Shown piece by piece: positions 11,038 through 22,710 of a stretch of DNA of 64,000 nucleotides. The translations under genes and the position numbers were made by a program. Below the pieces are notes generated by a model, which worked only from the letters and a program-made list of their open reading frames with translations, was not told the origin of the DNA and did not search any database. Positions within the stretch are counted from its first letter, which is position 1, and each line of letters starts with the position of its first letter. Source of the stretch: Zonotrichia leucophrys gambelii (lineage: Eukaryota; Chordata; Aves; Passeriformes; Passerellidae); assembly GCF_028769735.1 (NCBI RefSeq), contig NC_088170.1, positions 45,490,585 to 45,554,584 of the forward strand, in the 5' to 3' direction.

Positions 11038-12667
11038 CTACTACAGAACACCAGGCTGAACTGAAGCCTCTGTTGGATGAGACATTCCAGAAGGACTGCA
11101 GGTCTGGGGGACCAATAGCTCTTACTGCCAGTAACAGTAAGACACTGAGACACAATTCTGTGTAGAATAATTTGTGTAAAACCCATATGTTGTGAATGAG
11201 TCTGAATGTGAGCAGTAACAAACTCTAGCCCTCATCAGCTGGCTCTCCATGCTGTTCATGTTTCTGTGCTCATGCTGGTACTGACACAGAAACTGTTTTC
11301 GCTCTGTGTTATCCGTGTGGTCAGTTAAGTGTGCATACTGCATGGTGTGTGCTTCTGCCTGTGCAGGATGTATGCTCAGCCTTAACCACTGCTGGACCCT
11401 GGCAGACAGACCCACAGCAACTTCTCATTTATGGCATCAGGACAGGAGCCTCCACGAGTCCAACATGCACCAAAGTTGGTACTAGCAGGCTAAAGAAAAA
11501 AATCCTGCCAGCAACATGAAGCCCACAGGATCCAGCATCTCTAACACAATTTTTAAGGTTATCCCATCAATAAAACCATTATAAGTAGCAATATCTGAGG
11601 TGATGACTGGTTTAATCCAACAATCATTATATATGTAAATAAGTGCTTTTTTTAGTTAAAAAATAGCTTCTAGTTACAAATATTAATTAGAGAACATTCC
11701 CAAACTTATTCACATTTTTTCCCCTATACAGCACAAAATAAACTCTCACCACAACATCACCACCACAGGCAATAAGAATTGATCAGGGGTAGGCTTATTG
11801 GATCTGATGTATGCTGACAAACACTCTGACTAGTTTTCTCTAGGACTTCAAACACTATACCACTGAAATAATTTGCTTTTTGACCACAGGCAAAAGAACT
11901 GCCTATTACTAAAGTGAACAACCTGTGCTTCTACCTTTGAGATCCTAATAATCATTGAAATTGACAGCACCACCCAGGGTCAAAATGTCCTGAGGAACCA
12001 ATTCAGGAGATCCACACCTTAATTAGCTTTTTTAAAATAGCAGCTATTTTCATTTTACCTTCTGATATTAATATGCTCTTTCATTTGAAACTAATTAAAC
12101 ACATCAACTTCAGTTTGGCATCTTCCTCTCACAAAAAGCCAGTTTAGTAAGTTTGTTTGACTACTTCTGTAGCTTACATATACAGCTGATGCCCATGATC
12201 TTGACATCTTTTCCTAAAGCACTTGCCAAATTTTAAACAGTTACAGACAGTCTAAACTCTACCTTCATCTTTATTGCTGGTATTTTCTTAGCTTCCCTCA
12301 GAAACTGAATGGAAAATATGAGAGGCAATGACTTAATTATATTTAAAGCATCTGTTTCTTAAAATCTTGAGTCATATAGGTCTCCATTATTCTTTGTTTC
12401 TCAAACTAACAAGTGAATCCTGCTACAGCAGCAATAATTCCTTCCTTTTATCAAATTGCTAATGATGGAAGAACTTATAACATTTAAGTCCATGTTTATA
12501 CAAAATTTTTGACTTGTATATTTTCTTCCACAGAATCTACTTTTAAATTCCAAAATAAAGTATCAGATAGGTAAGTGACAAGGAAATCTCCACTCTTGCA
12601 GATTCAGGCTCTTCCTGGTCCATACTAGTCAGACCAGTAAATTCAACTTATTTAATGTAATTTCATA
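10846..12667. other. Spacer with a GT microsatellite and an unclassified GC-richer block
   Basis: No gene is recognised. A (GT)16 microsatellite lies at 11001-11032. The segment from about 11040 to 11530 is richer in GC and more complex than its surroundings and may be an old repeat I cannot name; open frames there are short and unfamiliar. From 11530 to 12667 the sequence returns to AT-rich DNA without visible features. Confidence 0.5.
11001..11032. repeat. (GT)16 microsatellite
   Basis: Sixteen uninterrupted GT units. Such runs are usually length-polymorphic. The minus strand gives an open frame with a run of His-Thr codons, which is only a translation of the microsatellite. Confidence 0.97.
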
Positions 12668-12776
12668 GCTCTGAGCAGCCTAAACTAGTTCAAGATGTCC
12701 CAGCTCATTGCAGAGGGGTTAAACTAAATGTCCTTTAAATCTTCCTTCAAACCAAAATTCTTCTAAAATTCTTTTT
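12668..12776 (+). mobile_element. CR1 LINE 3'-end fragment
   Basis: The order of blocks matches the terminal CR1 segment: 'GAGCAGCCTAAACTAGTTCA', 'AGATGTCCCAGCTCATTGCAGAGG', 'GGTTAAACTAAATG', then 'CCTTCAAACCAAAATTCTTC'. It is severely 5'-truncated and diverged. Only the 3' untranslated tail remains, so there is no coding potential. Confidence 0.75.
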
Positions 12777-15700
12777 TTTAACTCTATGAAACCTTGAGAC
12801 TTTGATATTTTGTCAAAATAACTATAAAGAGTATTTATTAAATGCTTCACATTTTTACTCCAAGAAATATCAACGCTTTTAAAGATTTTTTCATAGTTCT
12901 TAACAAATTACTTAAACACAGAAAGTCAAAATATTTGGTAATTTTTAAAAATTATTTTTCTATAGAGTTCACTCTTGCACTGATTCCACATTTCAACTGC
13001 TTTGTAGATACTGTTAAAAGAACCTCTTCCTCAGTTAAGATGGCCTAGTGCCACTTTGAAAATATTTTCCTAATAAAACAGCCGCTTTAAATTGAACTTT
13101 ACATACAAATCTTAATTGTGTATAGTGCAATGAATGCCCAAGTTTCCAACCTAGTTTCTGTAAAATCAATTGTTCACTGAATGACTGCTCATATCCACTC
13201 AGCATGAATTACTGCTTTATAAACTAGATGGATATTTTTCCCTTGTGTGCAACGCAATATAGTGTATCTAGTTAAAAACAGGAGAGAGATATCCATATTT
13301 TCTGCTGCTTATTCAAATTTTGTGTACTAGATATGTCATTTCTTTAATTGCCTCAAGATGTTACACTGAACAGTTCTCTCAATTTTTATGAGCTACTAGT
13401 TAGCTCATACTTGTTTTTTTCTTTTTATTTAAAGCCAAAGGATTGATTCCTGATCATTTCATAGGAAAATGAGTCATTTCTATTCCCTCTTCCCTACTTA
13501 TTACATATGAAAAATTACACATGCATATCTCCTGTAGCATACATTATTGTTACTTAGAATAAAGTAACTACTGCAAACAATAGAACTTACAACTTTGATT
13601 CCCTCATTTAAAACAACAAAATCAACAAAGATCAGCATTTAAATTATGCTTTAAGTTAATATATGTAAGGACATGTTCACACTTTTTAAATCTAGCAACC
13701 ACTGACTTCAAGACTAGATACTAGAATAAAGTTTAGCACATACTTAGGCATGTAATGCCTATAAACTCAGAACTGGAGTGCTGTGGTGGCTGCATCATTT
13801 GCTCCATCAACTTCTATTCAGAGTAGAAATCAAGCACCACTATATTCAACATGAAAGAGTTTAGTGTTCAAAAGATTCTGAGTACATAAATGCACCAGCA
13901 GCGTTATCAACGGAAAAACTTACTAAATAAATTTCTTATTCCTAAAAATCAGGAAATAGTAAATTTCACACACACCGAAAAAACTGATGTACTTTGGCTA
14001 AAAGGGTCTTATGAACTATATGCAGCTTGGAAAAGAATTTTTGGCAATATACAAGTATTTATTCCACATAGATCACTAAATTCAATATTAACACTGAAAA
14101 AATAATAGCTCTTAGATTTACAGTTAGTTAAGCTGCAATGCAATACTTTTTTTTCCCCCAAGATATTAATATTATAGCATGTCAGAAGATTTTTCTACAA
14201 GCAAGAGAACAAGAGCAGAAAAGGTAAAAATGGCCATATTAGAAATCAAATAACTGTAATTACATTGAAGAATAGAGTTGGGTTTTTTTGCATTACAGAG
14301 TCTGAAAAGGTTAGTAACATGGCTTACAGTAATAACTGCTTTAATTACTAGCCTAAAATTGATGCCTCAAAAAACCTTACACTCTATACCACCTACAAGG
14401 ATGCTACAAAAATGAAAGTAGCCTGTGAAAACTATTTCACTGAAATTTCACTCCATAAAGGTTTGAATTCAGTGGTATCAGTTTAACTATCAATATGCAA
14501 AATAAGCAACACAGATACATTAAACAATGAAGAAGAAATTTCATGGAAATTTTTCAGACTATGTAAAATTAACTAATCCAGAGGAAGATATTACTTCAAA
14601 AAGAATGAGACTCAAGCCCAGCAGTGTTTTACAATCTCTCTCAATCTTTTCTCTCTTATTCTGATAAAGTGACGTGCTACATAAGACAACAGAGGGAAAT
14701 TTCAAAAACCCTGGTGTCCCCTATTATCAAAATGACACAAAAAGATGGTAATACTTGGTTTTTATCTTGGGAATGGGTCTTAATTATCCCTCTGCATCTT
14801 TAGCTATGTTTAATTTATTTCTATTCACAAAATGACTACTTTAGTGCAGAATGACTACATAAACACTATTCTTACCATTCAATCAAATTACTACTTTTTG
14901 TACAAGGAAAATTAATTGAATTTCTAGTTAATCTGACCAAAATATTTTATTTTAAATCACTTTTGTAAAAGAAAAGCTATTGCTTAGTAGTTATATTAAT
15001 AAACAGCACGTGCTAAACACCCCCATATTTACCACCTAGTATACATTTTATTTGTTCTTGCTTTCCTCTAAGGAATGGCATTTATGGTGCATTAAATGCA
15101 TATTTATCAATTCCTCCTATGTATGGTTAAGCATACACAGACTCAGATACAGCTTCAAATTGACCAGGGAGCCACACAGGAACAACAAGTCTGCTAAAGG
15201 CCACTTATTTACAGCTGCCAGTGTATCTGCACTTGACAGAATTTGTCCTGGAACAGAAGGCAGGTAGAATAAGCAAATAATGACAGTATTTTATATCTGA
15301 GTAATTCTCCTCAGTATCAGTGATGCTCTGTATTCCAGAAGTTATGAACACATGTGAAAAGACAAACTTAATCAACTATGGAATTTAGAATTTTGTAGCT
15401 TTTGAATTTCTCAAAGTTATCTTTCCTCTTGTGTTTCCAGAAGCAGCAACCAGCACAATTCCATTACCTCCTGTGTAACAATCATTATTTTTAACACTTC
15501 TCCAGAGAATATTTTTATTAATCTACTGACCAAATGAAATAGTTGCAGTTGTTTAATCTCCATTCTCAAAAAAATCTCTCTCTGTATTCATTATTCTACC
15601 TGACTACATGGCAACAATAAATTTAATGAATTCACTTAGGAAGTCTTAGAGTAACCCAGCTTACTATTTCTTAATTCATCTGTTACTAATGAATTTTCAC

Positions 15701-17489
15701 ATTCCATTAGTCTGCCTATTCAGCTTGGCTGTTTTTCTGGAGTTCTTCCATCTTCCATGACACTTTCTCATTAAAATAATTTTATATCACATATAAATAT
15801 TTTCTCTTCTTCAATAGTGTCATTCCTACACAGCCCAAACATTATAATAAGTTATTAATTTACATACTGAATTTCTATGCTAAGTAAAAGATCTCTCACC
15901 TTATTCATTCATTTATATGATGTCTCCAGTCTAACCTTAGAATTACTATCCCAGTATATGAGTAACATCTGTACAAAACCAATAGCAATAAGGCAATTTT
16001 AATGGAAGCTGTCACATTTCCTTGGGAATAATTAAGGTGTCACTTGATATTGAGAAAGTCTTACTGTAGCAATGAGTATGGATTTTTTTCTTAAATAATG
16101 TAAAAATTTAGATCTACTCCGACTCTTCTGAGATAATAAAATCTGTCTTATTTATTTTATCTTCATTTGAACTGTTCTCATAATCTTCAAAATTTCATAA
16201 TTTTATATATTTGAAATGTTTTTATCCGTACAATTTGTGCTGGTCTCCTAGCTGCATCTAGCAAAAGGCCAAATCTTGTTTTTCTGCTCCAACAACAACT
16301 GCAGTTATTCAAAGAACCTGTCTGTCCTTTTAACAAGGAAGTAGATTTAGAATATCAAAAGAAGAAAAGCTTATGAAAAAGAAACAAGAAGTTATGACAA
16401 AAACTATTCTGCAACAGTAACATGAAATTAGTGCTGTAATTATAAACTAAAGCCATCACTATTGTTCTATTCCGTAACTCCTGGGCACAGCAATATATAA
16501 TACAAAATAAGATGTAGAATTGTCATACACCAGTATCATGATTAGAGCAATAAATTTTAGAATTGTAATTTATTTATATATCTCTTGCAGTATATAGAAC
16601 AGCTAAATGAGAAAAGGCATCTGATGAAGGAAATAAACTACAGGTGAAATTCTTGTGAGAAACAATCTGTTTCCATTAAGTATTTTATTACTAAGCAGAC
16701 TGACCAACTACAGAAGCAAAAGGCGACCCCAGTTTACAGCTGTCCCATTTTGATTAAGCCAAAATATGCAAAAAAACCTTTCGCTATGCTACTAAATTTC
16801 AACTCTTATAGAAATTTTCTAGCTTCATTTCCTGCAAATTTTTCATGAATGACCTATTTTTCTTACGAGATTATGTATGGGTAAATTAACCTAAATACAA
16901 ATAAATTCAATCACTAAAATGGATGCTGCATTAGAGAAACAAAATCCATATTTTTTTAATATAAATTTACTGGAAATTAATCACAGGATCATTTTGATTT
17001 GCTTCTCTTGGCTTTCCCTAGAACAACTCTAAAAATTTTATTAATTTATTGTATTACATGTCTTCTTTGAATACTTTATGTCCATTTTTAAATTCTGCAG
17101 AATACCTTGGACCATCAATCATGACACTTTTCTTTGTACCAGCCTACAAATTGATTCTTTAATATATATTGTTCTGAAGAAAGCAATTGCCGACACACTA
17201 AACTGTCGGTCTGTCACAATAAAGCATTTTTCTGCATATGGATGTGAAACTTCTTTCTGTTTGAAAATACCAGAAAATTCAGAATTCAGTGTACATTTTT
17301 CCAAAGTATATTGCTAGTTGCCAGTGTTTATAGAAAACAAAAAAGGATTTTTCTCCATGATACTGAGAATATAAAAATATTAGAAAGCATTGACTAACTT
17401 TTCAAAAGAGCAGAGGAAAAATTTATTAATTTATTTATTTAGGTCATCAAGTGCTGCAAACTAACATGGGTATTTTTATAATAAATCTC
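12777..17489. other. AT-rich unique sequence, no gene seen
   Basis: I recognise no gene, RNA or repeat in this stretch of about 4.7 kb. Open frames are under about 80 codons and have low-complexity or unfamiliar translations. Confidence 0.55.
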
Positions 17490-18390
17490 ACAACACTACC
17501 TTTATTAGTGATCTGGACAACAGGATCAAGTGCACCCTCAGTGAGTTTGCAGGGGACACCAAGCTGGGTGGGAGCGTTGATCAGCTGGAGGGCAGGAAGG
17601 CCCTGCAGAGGGATTTGGACAGGCTGGATCGGTGGGCCAAGGCCAATTGCATGAGGTTCAACAAGGAGAAGTGCTGGGTCCTGCCCCTGGGACATAACAA
17701 CCCCATGCAACCCTGCAGGCTGGGGGCAGATGGCTGGAAAGCTGCCCAATGGAAAAGGGTCTGGGAGTACTGTTTGACAGCCAGCAGCTGAACATAAGCC
17801 AGCTGTGCCCAGGTGGCCAAGAAGGCCAATGGCACCTGGTCTGGATCAGCAATGGTGTGGCAGCAGGGCCAGGGCAGAGATTGTCCCTCTGTACTCAGCA
17901 CAGGTGCAGCCACACCTCCAGTGCTGTGTCCAGCTCTGGGCACCTCACTACAAGAAGGACACTGAGGTGCTGGAGTGTGCCCAGAGAAGAGAGCAAAAAT
18001 GGTGAAGGGTCTCAAGTTCAAGTCTTATGAGAACAGCTGAAGGTTGTTTAGCATGCAAAAATGGAGGCTCAGAACAGACTTTACGGCTCTGAGAGGACGT
18101 TGCAGCAATGTGGGTGTTGGTCTCTTCTACCAAACAACAATAGGGCAAGAAGTGATCTCTAGTAGCATCAGGAAAGGTTTAAATTGGGTATTAGGAAAAA
18201 ATTTCTTTATTGAAAAGATTGTCGAGCATTGGAACCCAGGATATTGGTTGAGTCACCATCCCTGAGGGTATGCAGAAGACACATTGCAATTAGAGTCATG
18301 GTTTAGTGGTGAACTAAACCATGTGCTGGGTTAATGGCTGGACTCCATGATCTGAAAGGTCATTTCCTACTTATATGATTGCATGATTCT
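17490..18390 (+). mobile_element. CR1 LINE, 5'-truncated, near-complete 3' portion
   Basis: This is the clearest CR1 copy in the window. It begins inside ORF2 just after the RT box ('[24 protein letters not shown]', with the RT catalytic neighbourhood altered) and continues through the C-terminal region. Blocks include '[20 protein letters not shown]', '[11 protein letters not shown]' and '[11 protein letters not shown]' in shifted frames. The 3' region carries 'TAGGAAAAAATTTCTTTATTGAAA', 'GGAACCCAGG' and a 3' end near 'TTGCATGATTCT'. It has frameshifts and substitutions and is not translatable. It belongs to the CR1 branch whose 3' end reads 'GGACTCCATGATCT', common in birds. Divergence looks moderate and CpG sites are mostly lost. 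Confidence 0.93.
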
Positions 18391-18726
18391 ACTATTTCAG
18401 GGAATGTTTTTCATCTAGAAAGATATTTTAGCTAAATAGATTCAACAATAGGTGTATTCTTGATGCTAAATTAGGTAACCCTTCGCAGATAACAGTAATT
18501 AAAATAATAAAACCAACAATGTTTATGTATTCCACTTCAGTTCCATGTGAAGACAAATCAATAGAAACAAATACAACAAACTTTTGGGGAGAGGGTGCGG
18601 GGGGGCAAAAAAACCAAGCCAAATCTAAGGGATAACTTCCACATTTATGACAGCCGGGATCCAAAAGTGCTGGGAATAATTCTTGAGGGACAAACCTTTC
18701 TCATAGTCAGTTCTCAACTATACATT

Positions 18727-18818
18727 TAAAAAAAACTAAAAACCAAAACAAAACAAAAAACCCAAAAAATCCCAAACCAAAAAAAAAAACCAAAAACAAA
18801 CAAAAAAAACCCCCAAAT
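18727..18818. repeat. A-rich low-complexity tract with C interruptions
   Basis: About 90 bases composed almost only of A and C, in runs such as CAAAACAAAAC and AACCCAAAAAATCCC. It may derive from the poly-A tail or simple tail of an old insertion, but no body is recognisable upstream. Confidence 0.85.
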
Positions 18819-19218
18819 TGGATAATTCATAATCTAATCTGGAAAATCTGTTCAAATTCCCTAGTTATTCATTCCAGCTTCCCCACAAGAAAATCTAGGC
18901 ATTAAAAAGGGCAGTGAACAGAACCTGCAGAGAGGACACTAAGATACAAAAGGGGTAGGCATTTTTGCCTTTTGACTCCATGCCTAATGAAAGCACCCCA
19001 TTTTCAAATCCAAGCAAAACTTTGAAGGACTACATTCATGTGTTTTCAGCACTGCATGTAAAATAATATTGCCCTGTAACTGAGTTGTTTCTGTATGGAA
19101 TGAGCTTGATGATTATCTTACAAGAGTACTAATAGATTTTCAAAGTGATGCTAAGTTACTGCCACAATCTAGTCTCACATCCTACAAATAACACAGCTTC
19201 AGTCCCTGAGCTCAAATT

Positions 19219-19250
19219 ACTGTTGAACTATAGCTTATAGTTCAAACAGT
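19219..19250. repeat. Imperfect inverted repeat (hairpin)
   Basis: Arms of eight perfect pairs (GAACTATA/TATAGTTC around GCT) extend for a further six pairs with a single bulged A. No terminator or RNA function can be assigned; it may be chance in AT-rich DNA. Confidence 0.6.
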
Positions 19251-20864
19251 ACAGCGTTTTTTAATTAAAAAATAAAATATGGAGAACCTTTTGTTTCAAT
19301 GTTCTAATGCAGTGTCAAAAGGTCACAATAAAATAGGTGTTGTATTTTTGGTTTACTGATTAATATAATTTATAAAAAATACAACAATGAAAGTGACCTC
19401 CAAACAACATCTGGCACTGTCCATTGAAACTCTGCAAAACCTCTCATTTAATAAGTTTGAAAAAAAAATTAGAGATCATGCCTTTTGAAAAACAAACTGA
19501 GATTTGTATCTAGGAGGGAGATTTAGAAAAAAGATTAACTAAAACTTAATTTAGATTTCAGCTGTCTAAAAGGACTACCTCCCCATATAAATAAGTTTCT
19601 CATTTTGATTTGTATCTAAGATATCATCTAAGACACCACATAAAACATTTAAAGATATTTTTCTTCCTTTTTAATTTAGTGGTCAGACTCACAGGAAACT
19701 TTATTAGATAGCAGTTTTCTTGAAAGACTGACAATCAGAATCAAGGACATCCATTATCAACAGAAATACTCTTGCTTATTTCTGCCAGGCATTTTTAATC
19801 TTTTTTGTCTCACTCATTTTACTTTCAAATGTTCTTTACATCCAATATTTCATTAAATTTGAGAGAATAAGGGGGGATAAAAAGTAAAATATTGGAAAAA
19901 TAAGTTAAAGACTTTAGGATAATAAAATTAAGAGACGCTTACCTTCCTACCTTTATAGTAAAAACTTTTTAATATATATCTGGAAAGCAAGTGAAAGGAG
20001 ATATTTCTGTACAAAATTACTCAGTTTCAGGATTCTGTCAAATAAAATGCTTTCTTATCTTCCTTTTTCCTATACCTAAACTATTGGTCTTTCTCTTCAG
20101 CATTCTACACTCATTTAGCTGTAAGTCTAAATTCCCTACGGGTCCATTAAGTATGTTGCTAGGCAAACAGTCCAGTAGCAACTGTGAAACAGGAGGTTTG
20201 GATGGGAGCCAGTTTTATAGGTCACTACACTGTAAACCTTCACATCATTAGAGTGGAAACTAGTCTTGCAAACTGCAACCATTACTAGTGATATTCTTTC
20301 TTTTCTCTGAGAAGGCAGTCATTCATACTACACCTTTTCAATAATGGGTATTTCCAAATCAAAGGCATTGACAAGGATAGTAGTTTTCCATATACTAGAA
20401 GGGTAAATTCTCCACTTACTCAATGCTTTAATGTTATCTTATTCTGTGTTTAGAAATAATAGTAATAGCCATGTTAGAGATGTACAATTACCATGGGACA
20501 AACCTTTATCTTACAAATTCAAAGAGCACATATACGTAAAAGAGGACTTAACCTTAAGGAAGCGTTATTTTTTTTTCCTTTCTTTGTTGTAACAACTATA
20601 AGAAAAACTAGACTATTCACAGAAAACTACCCAGCCATCATATTATCTGATTCAGGAAGGTTCCTTCTCTTTGACTAAAGTATTGTATCTTTGCTGCAAT
20701 GTAGCATTATCTCGAAAATGAGCATATAAGCCCTTCAGTGTGATCTTTACATTAATTCAATCAGAACTCTAGCTGAGAAAAGCAAACTGCACAGTCCTGC
20801 TGATGTGACCACACTGCATTACCCAGTGGAAGACCTGCTGCTACAGTTAATAAGTTCAGAAATA

Positions 20865-20967
20865 AATGGAAGTGGAAGGTTCCTTGCCTATGGTGGGGCA
20901 GCTGGAACTTGAAGATCTTAAAAGACCCTTCCAACCTAAACCATTCTATGAATCTACAATTCTATGA
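20865..20967 (+). mobile_element. CR1 LINE 3'-end fragment
   Basis: The segment reads 'GTGGAAGGTTCCTTGCCTAT', 'GGAACTTGAAGATCTTAAAAG', 'ACCCTTCCAACC', 'TAAACCATTCTATG', then short ATTCTATGAA repeats. This is the intact type of CR1 3' terminus. Only about the last 100 bases of the element are present. It is better preserved than the fragment at 12668. Confidence 0.9.
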
Positions 20968-21668
20968 AATAAATATGACCTCAGAAACAAGAACATTTTC
21001 ATATCATTATTTTTACAGGCTGGAAACACAGTAGTGAAATCAGCACAATGGAATTGCAAAATGAATGAAGATAGAGAAGAAAAATGCATAGCTTGGGCAT
21101 GAACATGTTTGGGTTTCTTTACTTAGTAGTTTGACACCGGTGCACTTCTCAGCTGAAGAAAGAAAGTGAAGCAGAGCAAAATAAAAACATTTCCTCTGTG
21201 AATTTTATATACATAGGGATTGTTTTAAAATATATATTATTGGAATGAATAATAGTGATAAAAATTCATTGAGAAAGCAAAACACTCATCAATCTGCTCT
21301 TGAGCTTCTGTGACCTTATTTGTTCATTATCAGCAAAATTTTAACTTTTATGGTAATAGAACTACATAAATAATCCCTAACCTTTATGCTTCCAGGTATG
21401 AGAAAATGAAAAATGGATTTAAGTATAAGAAATGGAAATGCACAAGCTGAAAGATCACCACTGCCAAAGGTACAGAGATCTAAGCAGCAACAGTAATGCC
21501 AGATTTCTCATCACTATCAGGTGAAAGGAAAAGAGTGACATTTTTCCAATTAAGCCCTAGATAATCTTCTGTACAGCCTAATTTAATGGTCCTTGTACAA
21601 ATTTTTCAGTCTTAAAACAATTCTTCATATATATTTACTTCTCCACAAGTGCAAAAAATTTGAAGCAA

Positions 21669-21746
21669 GAAATTGATTGTTAACACATGATTGTTATAAC
21701 TGATTGTTATAAATTGATTGTTATAACATGAAATTGATTGTTCTAA
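21669..21746. repeat. Imperfect tandem repeat of ATTGATTGTTATAA-like units
   Basis: Five or so irregular copies of a 10-18 bp unit built on ATTGATTGTTATAAC or ATGATTGTTATAAC follow one another. Unit lengths vary, as expected of slippage in AT-rich DNA. Confidence 0.75.
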
Positions 21747-22389
21747 ACCTTGAAAGAAGGTTTAGAATCTATCTACTTATCTTGTCAGCTCCTGAACAAA
21801 AATGTCATCAGACCAAGTTATCAGCCTTATTTAAAATCTCTGGTGTATATCTGTTTTGACTTGAACAAGTAAGATGGTAATGTATGTTTCCAGTTTTACA
21901 ATTTCTGTGTGTTATTTGGGCTATTTTGGAAACAAGACCAGCAGAATAGCTCATGACTTCTCTCTGATTCTACTCAAGCAAATTCTTAAATCCGTCCAAT
22001 CTATGTACATAAACAAAGATACCAGAAAGGCTCATTAAAGAACCCCCCTTTTACAAAACCCTGACTGCTTAAAAAAAGCCTGCTGGGAATAACAACCTGT
22101 TTTTCCACTGCTTTGAAAAACTTGGCATTATAATTTGTGTTCAAAAGAAAAAGATTAGGTACCAGATACTACTAAATTCTGTATATACGCCTCAGAATGA
22201 CTAGCACATTGTTAAACTGAAGGGCAAAAACTGGTATCTCACATTTGCTAGTTTTATGGGAATTTTGTTAAGAAACCTAATTTACATGTTGAGACAAAAA
22301 AGCAAGATGCCATTTGGCTCTAAATGTACACTTCAAAAATACAACCATCAGACTGTTAGTGGTGCATTGATGTTTTTTGTAGACAAACA

Positions 22390-22710
22390 TCTGGGCCCTG
22401 AGTGCACACAACAGTCTCAGTTTCCCTGCTTGACTTCCCAAGTTGTCCCCTTTACTGCAGTCCCTGCCCCAGCCATGCCGGGGACACTTGTCCCAAGCCC
22501 TCTCAAAGCACAGGCTGTGGACACTGCCACTGTAGCCTGTCTGCGCCTGTCTCTGCTCCCATCAGCTTTTGCTGCTGTCAGGAGGACTCTGTGATGGGCC
22601 CTGGCCCTGGCTCATCCCTTGCTGTGCTGGTGCTGCCAGTAGACCATGATACCTGATCTTGGCTCTGCACATCTCAGTGAGGGCACAGGGAGCTGTTAGC
22701 TTGTCCCCCT
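22390..22710. other. GC-richer, CpG-poor segment, unclassified
   Basis: Base composition rises sharply compared with both flanks, with many CTG/CAG and CCC words and few CpGs, so it is not a CpG island. Two overlapping plus-strand frames (22256-22594 and 22402-22656) span it, but their Pro/Ser/Ala-rich translations match nothing I know. It may be an old repeat fragment or a former insertion that has lost its CpGs. Confidence 0.4.

Larger units (their letters stand above)
18391..20864. other. AT-rich spacer with low-complexity runs
   Basis: No gene is seen. A G-run lies at about 18597-18605, an A/C-rich low-complexity block at 18727-18818, and a 14-bp stem with one bulge at 19219-19250. The remainder is unremarkable AT-rich sequence. 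Confidence 0.55.

Noticed and set aside
10955..11221. Minus-strand frames with a His-Thr run
   Set aside because: They translate the (GT)16 microsatellite.
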